Below are positions 1 to 8,231 of a stretch of DNA of 64,000 nucleotides, in pieces. Source of the DNA: an uncultured Phycisphaerae bacterium (GTDB lineage Bacteria; Planctomycetota; Phycisphaerae; UBA1845; Fen-1342); the NCBI GenBank assembly GCA_937928595.1, contig CALGJV010000031.1, forward strand, positions 45,229 to 109,228, given 5' to 3'. The translations under genes were made by a program, and so were the position numbers. Every line of letters begins with the position of its first letter. Position 1 is the first letter of the stretch. Under the pieces are notes generated by a model that saw only the letters and a program-made list of their open reading frames with translations, made no database searches and was not told the origin of the DNA.

Positions 1-888
1 CGCCGGCACCGGAAAGTACGCCTCCCGCTCCAGCGGCTCCCGCGTCGCCAAGTACCAGTCCTCCGCAAACGTCTCCTGGAGAAACGCCGCCGCCGGCCCG
101 CTGACCCGCATGTGCGTGTCGAACCACGGGCTCAGCGCCCGCCGTCGGCCCCGGTACTCGTCCCCGATGTTCTGGCTCCCCATGAACGCCACCTGCCCGT
201 CCACCACGGCGATCTTGCGGTGGTTCCGCAGATGAACGCTCGGTCGCCGACCCACCGCCAGCGGCCGCAGCGGCAGGAAGAACGCCACCCGCACGCCGGC
301 CGCGCGCAGCGGCCGCAGAAACGACGGCCGCAGGCTCCAGCTCCCGACGGCGTCCAGCAGCAGCCGGCACTCCACCCCGGCCCGAGCCCGCTCGACCAGC
401 AGCTCGGCGAAGTGCCGCCCGGTCTCGTCCGACCGCCAGATGTAGTACTCCAGGTGCACGTGGCGGCGGGCCGCGCGGATGGCGGCCTCGAGCGCCGCGT
501 AGGTCTCGTTGGCCTCCTCGAGGATGGTCACCTCATTGCCCGCGGTCACGGGAACGCCGGCCAGACGCTGGCCGATCTGGGCGATCGGCGCCAGGTCGGG
601 CGGGAGGTCGGCCGCGGCCGCCGCGGCGCCGCCGAGCCCCTGGCGCTCGGCCCAGTCCTGGAAACGGGCCAACAGGTGCGCGACGCGGCGCCGTCGCCGG
701 CTGGATTTGCGCCGCAGGCGGGCCGAGTCGAGCAGCCAGTACAGCACCAGCCCCACGCCGGGCAGCAGGAGCAGCGCCAAGATCCACGCCACCATGGCGG
801 CGGGCTCCTTGCGTCGCTGAAGCAGAAACCCGATCGTGACCAGCGCGAGGACGTAGTTGGCGACGCTGGCGGCCGCCCAGAAGGTCAT
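1..888 (-). CDS. Cardiolipin synthase-like phospholipase D protein (3' part cut by window edge)
   Basis: Likely a membrane phosphatidyltransferase of the bacterial cardiolipin synthase type (phospholipase D superfamily). The first 296 residues are visible. Two hydrophobic segments (about residues 6-22 and 32-52) are followed by a basic stretch, as in ClsA-type enzymes. The first HKD motif is intact: H223, K225 and D230 within HLRNHRKIAVVDG, followed by GSQNIGDEY. The second HKD motif would lie beyond the left edge. The ATG at 888 has no Shine-Dalgarno site, but a GACACT -10 box sits six bases upstream. It starts 31 bases after the DUF4405 gene on the same strand yet appears to have its own promoter. 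The family is clear; the exact phospholipid product is inferred. Confidence 0.85.
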   Translation of the reverse strand, partial: MTFWAAASVANYVLALVTIGFLLQRRKEPAAMVAWILALLLLPGVGLVLYWLLDSARLRRKSSRRRRRVAHLLARFQDWAERQGLGGAAAAAADLPPDLAPIAQIGQRLAGVPVTAGNEVTILEEANETYAALEAAIRAARRHVHLEYYIWRSDETGRHFAELLVERARAGVECRLLLDAVGSWSLRPSFLRPLRAAGVRVAFFLPLRPLAVGRRPSVHLRNHRKIAVVDGQVAFMGSQNIGDEYRGRRRALSPWFDTHMRVSGPAAAFLQETFAEDWYLATREPLEREAYFPVPA

Positions 889-894
889 GCGGGC

Positions 895-923
895 AGTGTC
901 GACCGCGCCGCCGCGGGCGTCAA
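895..923 (-). promoter_or_regulatory. Sigma70-type promoter of the cardiolipin synthase-like gene, leaderless
   Basis: On the minus strand TTGACG (918-923) is followed by a 17-base spacer and GACACT (895-900). Only six bases then separate the -10 box from the ATG at 888. Transcription would start at or within a base of the start codon. The -35 box overlaps the last codon and stop of the upstream DUF4405 gene. Confidence 0.6.
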
Positions 924-1411
924 CGCGCACGCGTGAACGGGGTCGGGTCCGCGGGCAGCACCAGCGCTCCGCGACCCCCGCGCCAGCCGCGCCCGGCGCG
1001 CTCGTGCGAGCCGTCCTCCTCGACGCGCGCAAGGCGGCTTCTCCCGAGCCACACGGCGCCGCTCACCACGGCCGCCACGGCGATCAGCGTCACGAGGCCC
1101 AGGACCCACTCGCGACCGCGGCTCACTCCGGTCGGCGCCCGGCGGCCGGCCCGGACGCACACGCCCGTCCACGTGCACACCCAGCCCCAGTGCAGCGCGA
1201 CGTGCAGGAGGAGGAGCGCTGCGAGCGCAACGGCCAGCCAGAAATGCACATCGCCCCAGTCATGCCGCGTGAGCCCCCAGAGCGACAGGCCGTGACCGCC
1301 GCGGCTGCCGGGCGGCAGGACGTACCGCAGCCACAGGCCCGTCACGATCATGGCCAGCATGACCAGGAGCGCGAGCGCGTCGACGATGTAGTTGAGAATG
1401 TGCGTGCGCAT
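920..1411 (-). CDS. DUF4405-type membrane protein, possible cytochrome b-like
   Basis: A 163-residue integral membrane protein with helices at about residues 7-29, 55-74 and 104-124. Histidines H56, H70 and H74 lie in or next to the second helix, a pattern seen in DUF4405 and cytochrome b-like proteins, so heme binding is possible but unproven. The ATG at 1411 is chosen because GGAG lies seven bases before it; a GTG two codons upstream is possible. It is the last gene of the sigma factor, anti-sigma and Spy-like operon, 28 bases after the Spy-like gene. The C-terminal 40 residues are polar and rich in Arg and Gly. The function is not known. Confidence 0.65.
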   Translation of the reverse strand: MRTHILNYIVDALALLVMLAMIVTGLWLRYVLPPGSRGGHGLSLWGLTRHDWGDVHFWLAVALAALLLLHVALHWGWVCTWTGVCVRAGRRAPTGVSRGREWVLGLVTLIAVAAVVSGAVWLGRSRLARVEEDGSHERAGRGWRGGRGALVLPADPTPFTRAR

Positions 1412-1439
1412 GGCCACTCCTGCTCCGGGGGCACCGCGT

Positions 1440-2021
1440 CTACGGTTGCCGGCCGGGGCCGCCGCCGCGTCGCCCGCCGCCGCGTCCGCCCGGACCGCGA
1501 TCCGCGGGCGGGCCGCCCGCGCCGCGTCCGTCGCCCGGATCGAGCCCGTCGGCCGCGCCGTGTCGCCAGCGGAAGCCGCGGGCCTCGCGCACGCCGGTCG
1601 CGAAGTGGCCCAGCAGCCGTGTCCGCTGCGCCGGCGTCAGGTGCGGTCGCAGACTCACCAGGTACTCGGCGACGCGCCGCTCCACGGCCTGGTGGGCGGC
1701 GAGCACCGCGTCAACCTGCGCCAGCAGCTCGGTGTCGGTCGTGGTCCCGGATTCGAAGGCGGCGGCCAGGCGTGACCGCGATGCCTCCAGTTCGGCCTCG
1801 AGGGCCGCGCGGTCGCGCTCGAAGTCGGCCTCCAACGCGCGGACGGCCTCCCGTTGCGCGGGCGTGAGTCGCAGCCAGTCGAGCAGCCGCGTGGGACGCC
1901 CCGCGGCTCCGGTCGGCGCGGGGGTGGCCGGCGGCTGCTGCCACGCGTATGTCACCCAATACGAGCCGGCGGCGCACGCCAGCGCCAGGGCCGCCAGCAG
2001 AATCGTGCGCGGCGTCTTCAT
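1440..2021 (-). CDS. Spy/CpxP-like periplasmic heavy-metal-resistance family protein
   Basis: A 193-residue protein with an N-terminal signal anchor (about residues 7-24), then a helical region with two LTPAQR motifs (RLTPAQREAV and HLTPAQRTRL). LTxxQ motifs mark the Spy/CpxP/CnrX group of periplasmic chaperones and metal sensors. The last 40 residues are low-complexity Gly/Arg/Pro and may be disordered. Its ATG overlaps the stop of the anti-sigma gene by four bases (ATGA), indicating translational coupling. CnrX-type proteins bind anti-sigma factors in metal-sensing systems, so a sensory role with the preceding two genes is plausible. No Cys or Met metal site is evident, so envelope-stress sensing is equally possible. 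Confidence 0.75.
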   Translation of the reverse strand: MKTPRTILLAALALACAAGSYWVTYAWQQPPATPAPTGAAGRPTRLLDWLRLTPAQREAVRALEADFERDRAALEAELEASRSRLAAAFESGTTTDTELLAQVDAVLAAHQAVERRVAEYLVSLRPHLTPAQRTRLLGHFATGVREARGFRWRHGAADGLDPGDGRGAGGPPADRGPGGRGGGRRGGGPGRQP

Positions 2022-2488
2022 GAGGCGTCCTCCGTCCCGCCGCCGTCCGCGTCGAGGTCCGACAGCGCGGCGTACAGGCCGACCGGCGACATCGTCACCA
2101 GCAGCTCCACGTCGGGTCCGGCCGTCGCGAGGTCCGGTCCGACCGGGGCGGGTGCCGGGCCGGCGCCGCGCAGCGTCCATTCCGCCGCGCCGTACCCGGT
2201 GCCGATGCCGATTAGCACCGCGGCCGCGACGCGTACGGGCGTACGGCTCCAGATTCGCAACGGTTCTGCCGGTCGTTCGTTCAACCGGCGGACGACGGCC
2301 GCCGCCAGGTCACCCCCGGGGGTCCGCTCGCGGTCGGCGCCCAACACGGACCACAACCCCCGCTGGGCCCGGACGCGGGCGGCGCAATCGGGGCAGGCGG
2401 CCGCGTGGGCCTCGAGGGCGGCCGCGTGCGCGGGCGGCAGCTCGCCGCTCACCAGGCGGATGACCTCGGTCGGTGTCAGGTGCGACAT
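2018..2488 (-). CDS. Zinc-finger (zf-HC2) transmembrane anti-sigma factor
   Basis: A 156-residue protein with the HxxxCxxC zinc-binding motif of ZAS anti-sigma domains (H28, C32, C35) near its N-terminus and one membrane helix at about residues 85-104. The remainder would face the periplasm. It should hold the ECF sigma factor encoded 17 bases upstream in an inactive complex. The start MSHLTPTEV at 2488 puts the zinc motif at the usual distance from the N-terminus; an in-frame extension further upstream would overlap the sigma gene. Its stop is coupled to the Spy-like gene by an ATGA overlap. The family assignment rests on motif plus neighbour. Confidence 0.85.
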   Translation of the reverse strand: MSHLTPTEVIRLVSGELPPAHAAALEAHAAACPDCAARVRAQRGLWSVLGADRERTPGGDLAAAVVRRLNERPAEPLRIWSRTPVRVAAAVLIGIGTGYGAAEWTLRGAGPAPAPVGPDLATAGPDVELLVTMSPVGLYAALSDLDADGGGTEDAS

Positions 2489-2505
2489 GGCTGCTCCACG
2501 TGTAG

Positions 2506-3099
2506 TTAACGCCGCGGCCCCGGGGGTTCCGGCGGCGGGTCCATCAGATCCGCGAGGCGTTCGCGCAGGGTCGCGTAAGCCCGCACGAGGCATGATTCAA
2601 CGGCTGAAACGCTCCAGCCGGTCACGGTAGCGATGTCCTTATGGGACAGCTCGTGGTAGCGGTGCAGGATCACCGCGAGCCGCTGTCGATCGGGCAGGGC
2701 CGCCACGGCGGCGCGGACCCGCTGGGTCCGCTCGTCGGCTTCCATCGCCGTCGCGGCGTCGGGAACGGTCGCTGCACCGTCGTGCTCCTGTTCCCGACGG
2801 CGTGCCCGGGCGAGCCCGCGGCGTCGATCCCAGCACAGGTTCGCCACCAGCCGGTACAACCACGTCGTGAAACGCGCTTCGGGTTGGTACATCGCCGCCG
2901 ACCGGTAGAGCTTCACGAACGCGTCCTGTGCCACGTCCTCGGCAAGGTCGGCGCGGCCGAGAAAACGCTGCGCCAGCCGGATGACGCGCTCCTGATGCCG
3001 CTGCACGATCGGCGTGAGCGCGGCGGTGTCGCCGGCCGCGAGCCGCCGCATCAGCTCTTCGTCGGACTCATCGTCGTGGGACGGTGCGATCGGGACCAT
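2506..3099 (-). CDS. RNA polymerase sigma factor, ECF (sigma-70) family
   Basis: A 197-residue ECF sigma factor. Region 2 is recognisable at about residues 17-90, with the core-binding AEDVAQDAFVKLYR helix and FTTWLYRLVANLCWDRRR. Region 4 spans about 125-185 as a helix-turn-helix with ALPDRQRLAVILHRYHELS and VSAVESCLVRAYATLR. It heads a four-gene minus-strand operon with its zinc-finger anti-sigma factor. The start MVPIAPSH at 3099 is a best guess because no good Shine-Dalgarno or leaderless signal is visible. The regulon and signal are unknown; the Spy-like partner hints at an envelope or metal cue. Confidence 0.9.
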   Translation of the reverse strand: MVPIAPSHDDESDEELMRRLAAGDTAALTPIVQRHQERVIRLAQRFLGRADLAEDVAQDAFVKLYRSAAMYQPEARFTTWLYRLVANLCWDRRRGLARARRREQEHDGAATVPDAATAMEADERTQRVRAAVAALPDRQRLAVILHRYHELSHKDIATVTGWSVSAVESCLVRAYATLRERLADLMDPPPEPPGPRR

Positions 3100-3276
3100 C
3101 TCGCCAGCGCTCGCGCGGCGCCGCCCGGAAATCGCCGCAGGCGGGCGGCCCTTGGCGGCGTTGCATGGGCGGTCGCGGGCATTGTGACGGGCTCCCGCGA
3201 CTGCGGCAATCGGCCTGCGGCGCTGGGCCTGGCGGGCGGTGCCGTTCGTGGACGCCCGTCCCATCGGAGAGCGACC

Positions 3277-3579
3277 ATGCGAGGCGTCTTGAGCGTGCTG
3301 GGTGTCGCGGCGCTGCTTGCGCTGGCCACGGGGTGCGATCTGAACAACGTGCCGGCCGAGGCCAAGGCCCTGCTCGCCACGGCCAAGGGGCCGGTGCCCG
3401 AGCTGGCCGGCGGCGATCAGCTCCAGATCCAGGAGCGCCTGCGGCTGCGCGACGAGTCCTGCACCAACGAGGGGGACATGGTGCGGAATCGCTACAGCCA
3501 CGCGTACGGCGGGAGCAACGGGAATGGGTCGGGCGGCGGGAGCGGCGGCGGGCAGGGCCCGGGCGGCTCCGGCCGATAA
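3277..3579 (+). CDS. Small lipoprotein of unknown function
   Basis: A 100-residue predicted lipoprotein. The signal peptide MRGVLSVLGVAALLALATGC ends in a lipobox (LATGC), so lipidation at C20 is expected. The mature part has an Ala/Leu/Glu-rich helix, a short segment with one Cys, and a C-terminal low-complexity Gly/Ser/Asn tail. GGAGAG lies before the ATG. It is transcribed divergently from the sigma factor gene 177 bases away. No known family is recognised. Confidence 0.7.
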   Translation: MRGVLSVLGVAALLALATGCDLNNVPAEAKALLATAKGPVPELAGGDQLQIQERLRLRDESCTNEGDMVRNRYSHAYGGSNGNGSGGGSGGGQGPGGSGR

Positions 3580-3717
3580 GTTCACGTCTCCGGTGAGAAC
3601 CCCCAACGACACGGGCGGTGCGGCGCGCCGGGCTGCCCGTGTCGCCCACAGGCGGATGCCTGCGGCCGAACGACGCGGATGACGCAGAGCGGATTATCGC
3701 GGCCCGGGGTCGCCCGG

Positions 3718-5292
3718 TCAGTCCGCCGTCTGGAGCCGCACCGCCTGAAGCGCCTCCCGAGCCCGCGTCACGCTTTCGTGCAAGCGCTGGGCCGAGTCTG
3801 CATCGGCTGAAGGATTGATGTCGGGGGCACCGGCCGCCCACGAGCCGGCGACCGTTTCGTCTCCGGCGAGCGCGTGCGCTTCGCACGCCACCGGAACGGC
3901 CGGGGCGGTGTCGGGCGCCGGGTCCGGCTCGGTCGCGTCGAACGACACGGGCAGCGCCTCTCCGGTGCCGGGCTCATCGCGCAGGATCTCGTGCACGAGG
4001 CTTGCCAGCGGACGCGCCCGGCGCCGCAAGGTGGCCTGGCGCATGGCGAGGGTCCGTTCGCGGACGGTCAGCTCGTTCAGACGCCGTGCGATGGCCCGCG
4101 CCTCGTGGGACAGTGCGGTGAGCCGCTGCTCGGCGAGGCCGGTCTGCCGCAAGGCTTCGGCGTGCTGCTCGGCCACCTTCATGGCCTGCGCGTCGAGCGC
4201 TGCCCGCCGGGCGGCGGTTTCGGCGCGGCGGCGTCGGAGGGCGCGCACACGCCGAACGAGTGCGGCGCGCTGTGTCGCGAGCCGCGCGGCGCGTTGCTCC
4301 AGCGCGGCCGCGCGGCCGCGGAGGTCGGCGGCCGCGGCGCTGAGTTCGGCCTGTTGGCGCTCCAGCGCGGCGGAGCGCTGGGCATGCTCCTCGGCCTGAC
4401 GCTGGACCCGGTTGACGCGGTGCTCCAGGTCGGCTTCCTGCGCGTCGAGACGGGCGGCGCGTTCCTGGAGCTCCGTCTCCCGCTCGTCGAGCTGGGCCGT
4501 CCGCGCGGCGATTTCTTCGCTCTGCGCGACCAGTTCCACGGAGCGGCGGTCCAGATCGCGGCTGCGGTCGCGCAGCTCGTCGGCCAGGGCGTCGAGGGTC
4601 CGGCCGCGTTCTGCGAGGTCCGCCAGGCGGGCCGCGAGGTCGCGTTCGCGGTCGTCCAGTTCGGCGGCGCGGGCGTTGTTCCGATCCGTCTGACTCTGCA
4701 AGTCGGCGCCGCGCTGTTGCAACTCGCTCGCTTCGGCGGCGAGGCGGGTCGCGCGGGTCTCGAGCTCGAGCTGCCGCTCGTCCAGCCGGGCCATCCGGAA
4801 GGCGATCTCCTCGCTGCGCGCGACGAGCTCGGCGGAGCGCTGGTCCATTTCGCGGCTGCGGTTCCGCAGCTCATCGGTCAGGGCGTCCAGTACGCGGCTG
4901 CGTTCGTCGATGTCGGCCGTGCGGGCGATGACGTCGCCCTCACGGCTCTCCAACGTGGACCAGCGCGCTTCGAGTTCGGCGTTGCGGGCGGCGAGTTCCT
5001 GGCAGGCCTGGTTGAGCTCGGCGGCGACGGCTTCGCTCTGGGCGATACGCTCCGCCAGGTCGGCTTCGCGGGCATCGAGCTCGGCGGCCCGTCGCTCCAG
5101 GGCCGCGTGCCGCGGCCCCAGTTCGTCCCGCAGACGCCGCAGGGCTTCCGCCCGCTCGGAGAGCTCGCGGCACAACCGCCGCCACCGCTCGGTCCGCGTG
5201 TGCGGCACGCTGTCGGGCTGCGGGTCGCCGCGCGCTTCGAGCACGCCCTGGCCGTTGCGAGGACTCGTCGCCTTCCGCGAGCTGGCTGGCAT
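3718..5292 (-). CDS. Long coiled-coil protein with a 98-residue internal repeat
   Basis: A 524-residue protein dominated from about residue 35 to 430 by heptad-rich Ala/Glu/Arg/Leu sequence, a long alpha-helical coiled coil. It contains no signal peptide or membrane helix. A segment of about 60 residues (DALTDELRNRSREMDQRS and following) recurs 98 residues later as DALADELRDRSRDLDRRS. Conserved DNA at 4507 and 4801 shows a 294 bp duplication. The last 90 residues are acidic and Pro/Ala-rich, without coil character. The start at 5292 is preferred over a GTG at 5331 because GAGGTG precedes it. The role is unknown; a structural, cytoskeletal or scaffold function would fit. It stands alone between divergently and convergently arranged neighbours. 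Confidence 0.75.
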   Translation of the reverse strand: MPASSRKATSPRNGQGVLEARGDPQPDSVPHTRTERWRRLCRELSERAEALRRLRDELGPRHAALERRAAELDAREADLAERIAQSEAVAAELNQACQELAARNAELEARWSTLESREGDVIARTADIDERSRVLDALTDELRNRSREMDQRSAELVARSEEIAFRMARLDERQLELETRATRLAAEASELQQRGADLQSQTDRNNARAAELDDRERDLAARLADLAERGRTLDALADELRDRSRDLDRRSVELVAQSEEIAARTAQLDERETELQERAARLDAQEADLEHRVNRVQRQAEEHAQRSAALERQQAELSAAAADLRGRAAALEQRAARLATQRAALVRRVRALRRRRAETAARRAALDAQAMKVAEQHAEALRQTGLAEQRLTALSHEARAIARRLNELTVRERTLAMRQATLRRRARPLASLVHEILRDEPGTGEALPVSFDATEPDPAPDTAPAVPVACEAHALAGDETVAGSWAAGAPDINPSADADSAQRLHESVTRAREALQAVRLQTAD

Positions 5293-5621
5293 GGCACACC
5301 TCGTCGAGGGCACATCGCCGCCGCCGTTCACAGCGCCGGCAGCGCCTCACGGGGTGCATCGTCCGAAAGCAGTGGCCTGTTAACCTGCGCGACCCGGCCA
5401 ATTTCGGGGCGGACCGATACACGGGCGTGGCCGGCCGATAACGTCCGATTTCCGCCGCCGCGGCCGCCCGGCGTGCGGACCGGGGGCGGGTTGCGGCACG
5501 CGTCGGCGCGTCCGAACGCGGCGGTCCGACCCGCCGCGGGGGCGGCCGGGAATGGGTGTAACGTCCGAGAATGCGGGGGTACGATGCGGGGCCGGGCGCG
5601 ACCGGCCTGGTGGAGATGGCG
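5293..5621. other. Intergenic region without a gene (329 bases)
   Basis: Divergent spacer between the coiled-coil gene and the alpha/beta hydrolase gene. No credible coding frame is present. A TACGAT at about 5581 could be the -10 box of the hydrolase gene, without a clear -35. A perfect GCCGATAA at 5434-5441 looks like a flagellar sigma -10 but has no matching -35 and is probably chance. Confidence 0.5.
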
Positions 5622-6398
5622 ATGCTGCCGCGGCGCGAGCGCGTTCAGTTTCCGGGGAGCCTGGGGCACCCGCTGGTGGGCCGGCTGGACCGCCCGCCCG
5701 GCGAGCCGCGGGCGTGGGTGCTGATGGCGCATTGCTTCACGTGCGGGAAGGACCTGAAGGGGATGAACTGGATCGCCCGCGAGCTGGTGGACCGGCGCAT
5801 CGCGGTGCTCCGGTTCGACTTCACGGGGCTGGGGGACAGCGGCGGAGATTTCGCGGACACGAGCTTCACGTCGAATGTGGACGATCTGGTGGCCGCGGCG
5901 GACTGGCTGCGGGCCGCGCACCGCGCGCCCGGCTTGCTCGTCGGCCACAGCCTCGGCGGCACCGCGGCGCTGGTGGCGGCGGGCCGCGTGCCCGAGGTGC
6001 GGGCGGTCGCGACGATCGCGGCGCCGGCGGACACGGGCCACATGCGGGCGTTTCTGGCGCGGCAGGCGGCGGACCTCGCGCCCGACGCCGCGGCGGAAGT
6101 CGATGTGATGGGGCGCGCGGTGCGCATTCGCGGGCGCATGATTGCCGATCTCGACCGGCACGACGTGGCCGCGGCGACGGCAACGCTCGGCCGCCCGCTG
6201 CTGGTGCTGCACTCGCCGGAGGACACGGTCGTTGACATTGCGGAAGCTCGGCGGATCTTCGAGGCGGCCCGACACCCGAAGAGCTTCGTCGCGCTGGACG
6301 GCGCCGACCACCTGCTGGTGGAGCGTGAAAGCGACGCGCGCTTCGTCGCCGAGCTGCTGACCGCCTGGGCCGGGCGCTACGCGGCCGCGGCGGGGTGA
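5622..6398 (+). CDS. Alpha/beta hydrolase, serine hydrolase family
   Basis: A 258-residue cytoplasmic alpha/beta-fold hydrolase. The nucleophile elbow GHSLGG places Ser110. The oxyanion-loop region AHCFTCGKDL follows strand 3, and the acid/base partners are probably D201 or D205 and H230 (DGADHLL). The HCFTCGKD motif is shared with hydrolases often fused or linked to OsmC peroxidase-like domains, but no OsmC domain is present here. GGAG six bases before the ATG at 5622 decides the start; ATGs at 5616 and 5571 are alternatives. Substrate unknown. fabI follows 129 bases downstream with its own promoter. Confidence 0.85.
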   Translation: MLPRRERVQFPGSLGHPLVGRLDRPPGEPRAWVLMAHCFTCGKDLKGMNWIARELVDRRIAVLRFDFTGLGDSGGDFADTSFTSNVDDLVAAADWLRAAHRAPGLLVGHSLGGTAALVAAGRVPEVRAVATIAAPADTGHMRAFLARQAADLAPDAAAEVDVMGRAVRIRGRMIADLDRHDVAAATATLGRPLLVLHSPEDTVVDIAEARRIFEAARHPKSFVALDGADHLLVERESDARFVAELLTAWAGRYAAAAG

Positions 6399-6412
6399 GA
6401 GCTCCCGGCGGC

Positions 6413-6440
6413 TTGCTTTCGGACGCGGGGGGTCTAAGCT
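6413..6440 (+). promoter_or_regulatory. Sigma70-type promoter of fabI
   Basis: TTGCTT (6413-6418), a 16-base spacer and TAAGCT (6435-6440) lie in the gap after the hydrolase gene. The GTG start of fabI is at 6528, so the leader would be about 80 bases. The -35 resembles the TTGCAA of the 16S and Hc1 promoters in this window. Confidence 0.5.
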
Positions 6441-6527
6441 TTGTCCCGGCGCGGTTCGGCTCGGGCCGCCGGCGTGGCCGCTCGGGCGCACGCCGCCCGC
6501 GCGGCGGCGGGCGTGGAGGAACAGGCG

Positions 6528-7316
6528 GTGAAGGACATCGCGTTGGGCCTGATGACGGGGAAGAAGGGGGCGATCTTCGGCGTGGCCAACGACCGGTCGC
6601 TGGCGTGGCAGATCGCCGAGCGTCTGCACGCGGAAGGCGCGGAGCTCGCCTTCACGCACCTGCCCCCGCCGAAGATGGAGCGGCGCGTCCGGCTGCTGGC
6701 CGAGCCCATCGGCGCGACCTGCATCGTGCCGTGCGACGTGACGGACGACCAGCAGATCAAGGCCGCGTTCCAGGAAATCAACCGCCAGATCGGCCCGCTC
6801 GACTTCCTCGTCCATTCGATCGCGTACGCCGATCGCGCGGCCCTGCACAACCCGTACTACAAGACGTCGCGGGCGCACTTCGCGCAGGCGATGGACATCA
6901 GCGTGTACTCGCTGGTCGCGCTGTGTCAGCACGGTCTGCGCTACCTGAACGAACACGCCAGCGTGCTCACGCTGACGTACCTGGGGTCGAACAAAGTCGT
7001 GCCGGGCTACAACGTGATGGGGGTCTGCAAGGCCGCGCTCGAGTCGTCGGTCCGCTACCTCGCGGGCGAGCTCGGCCGCGAGAAGAGCATCCGCGTCAAC
7101 GCCCTGTCGGCCGGGCCGGTCCAGACGCTGTCCGCCGCGGGCGTGGGCGACTTCGACAAGATCCTCCGGCACTACCCCAACAAGGCCCCGCTGCACCGCA
7201 ACATCCGGCCGGATGAGGTCGGCAACAGCGGCCTGTACCTGCTGAGCGAGCTGTCGAGCGGCGTGACCGGCGAAGTGCACTTCGTCGATTGCGGTTACAA
7301 CATCGTCGGCTGGTAG
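6528..7316 (+). CDS. fabI: Enoyl-[acyl-carrier-protein] reductase (NADH)
   Basis: Catalyses the last reduction of each fatty-acid elongation cycle, converting trans-2-enoyl-ACP to acyl-ACP with NAD(P)H. The 262-residue length matches FabI. The dinucleotide motif is GVANDRSLAW. HSIAYAD corresponds to the FabI HSIAFA signature. The catalytic pair is Y151 plus Y161-x6-K168, with the ten-residue spacing of E. coli Y146/Y156/K163. The C-terminus keeps the VDCGYNIVG ending. GGAGGA precedes a GTG at 6528, which fixes the start; an ATG at codon 9 is less well placed. It is not in a fab operon here. Confidence 0.93.
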   Translation: MKDIALGLMTGKKGAIFGVANDRSLAWQIAERLHAEGAELAFTHLPPPKMERRVRLLAEPIGATCIVPCDVTDDQQIKAAFQEINRQIGPLDFLVHSIAYADRAALHNPYYKTSRAHFAQAMDISVYSLVALCQHGLRYLNEHASVLTLTYLGSNKVVPGYNVMGVCKAALESSVRYLAGELGREKSIRVNALSAGPVQTLSAAGVGDFDKILRHYPNKAPLHRNIRPDEVGNSGLYLLSELSSGVTGEVHFVDCGYNIVGW

Positions 7317-7381
7317 CGCCGGAGGCGTGGCGAAGTCGGCCGGTCGGTCGTATGCTGCCGACCCAGCGAGGAGTCCGGCCC

Positions 7382-8014
7382 GTGCCCAAATCCGAGCCCG
7401 CCCGACCGACGCCGCCCGAGAAGCAACGGCCGCGGCGTCGCTCCGGCGCGTCCTGTGCGGCAGGGGTGGTCGTGCTGCTGAGTGTCGCCGGTTGCGGGCG
7501 TCCGGGGGTTTTCACGCTCCAGCAACCGACGGCGCCGCCCGCGCAGCAGCGGCTGACGCTCGTGGCCCAGTCGGCCGCGTGCGCGCCGCGCGAGGGCCGC
7601 GTCGCGTGCGTGCTCGGCTTCCCGTTGCCGGGCCGTGATCGCCCGCGCGCGTTCGTGGTGTACCTGGACCTGCCGTGCACGGGCGCGACCGTGCGGCTGC
7701 ATCCGACCGACGCGGACGCGGGCCGCGGCCTGCTCATCCAGGAGGTCGGGCAGCTCGCGGGCCGCACGGACTTCTCGGGCGGCTGGGCGCGGATTCAGCC
7801 GGATCGCCTGGTGCGCGGCCGATACCGGATCGAGCTGCACGCCTACGGTCCCGGCGGCGTCGTTCTGCACGGCGCGGCCGCGGCGGCCGAGGCCCCGCGG
7901 CTCGTGCGGGCCTTCGAGCGCGAGTATGCTGCGGACGTGGCGACGCTGGGCCCGCCGCGCGACGAGACCGCCGCGCGCGGCGCCGCCGTGTTGACGGGGG
8001 CGACGGGCGAGTAG
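7382..8014 (+). CDS. Predicted lipoprotein of unknown function
   Basis: A 210-residue protein with a basic N-terminus and hydrophobic stretch ending in LLSVAGC, a lipobox that predicts lipidation at about residue 33. The mature part contains a probable beta-rich domain (RAFVVYLDLPCTGATVRLHP, then RGRYRIELHAYGPGG). It resembles small planctomycete envelope lipoproteins, but no family can be named. The GTG at 7382 is chosen because GAGGAG lies nine bases before it. It is followed by a strong hairpin. Confidence 0.65.
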   Translation: MPKSEPARPTPPEKQRPRRRSGASCAAGVVVLLSVAGCGRPGVFTLQQPTAPPAQQRLTLVAQSAACAPREGRVACVLGFPLPGRDRPRAFVVYLDLPCTGATVRLHPTDADAGRGLLIQEVGQLAGRTDFSGGWARIQPDRLVRGRYRIELHAYGPGGVVLHGAAAAAEAPRLVRAFEREYAADVATLGPPRDETAARGAAVLTGATGE

Positions 8015-8065
8015 TCGCCACGCCGGGCGCTTGCTTTTGTCGGCCCGTGCGGGGCCCGTGCTTTG

Positions 8066-8092
8066 CCGCCGCCCGCGTAGAACGGGCGGCGG
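8066..8092 (+). terminator. Strong GC hairpin, probable terminator
   Basis: A perfect ten-base inverted repeat, CCGCCGCCCG and CGGGCGGCGG, with a seven-base loop (CGTAGAA). It lies 51 bases after the lipoprotein stop. There is no T-run, so it may be a Rho-aided terminator or mRNA-stabilising hairpin. Confidence 0.5.
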
Positions 8093-8231
8093 GGGGCGTG
8101 CGAGCCGGCGCCCATGAGCGGCGCGAAACGATCCTCGGCGCGAACCCCGCGGCCGTGAAGGGCTGCATGTTCGGGCTCGACCAGCTGAAGCTCGAGCCGG
8201 CGCGTGAGGACGGGAGCCGCGAGGACGCACG

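Noticed and set aside
5434..5441. GCCGATAA, a perfect flagellar sigma28 -10 sequence
   Set aside because: No TAAA-type -35 at the right distance, and the downstream gene is not flagellar. The octamer also occurs by chance within coding DNA here, for example at the stop near 3579.
3874..5724. A 616-codon plus-strand open frame opposite the coiled-coil gene
   Set aside because: It is the mirror of a repetitive high-GC coiled-coil gene, where third-position GC removes stops on the other strand. It shows no domain or start signal.
8114..8231. Possible short coding frames before the UDP-glucose dehydrogenase gene
   Set aside because: The ATG at 8114 gives only about 14 residues, and a longer frame runs into the dehydrogenase gene in the wrong frame without a ribosome-binding site.
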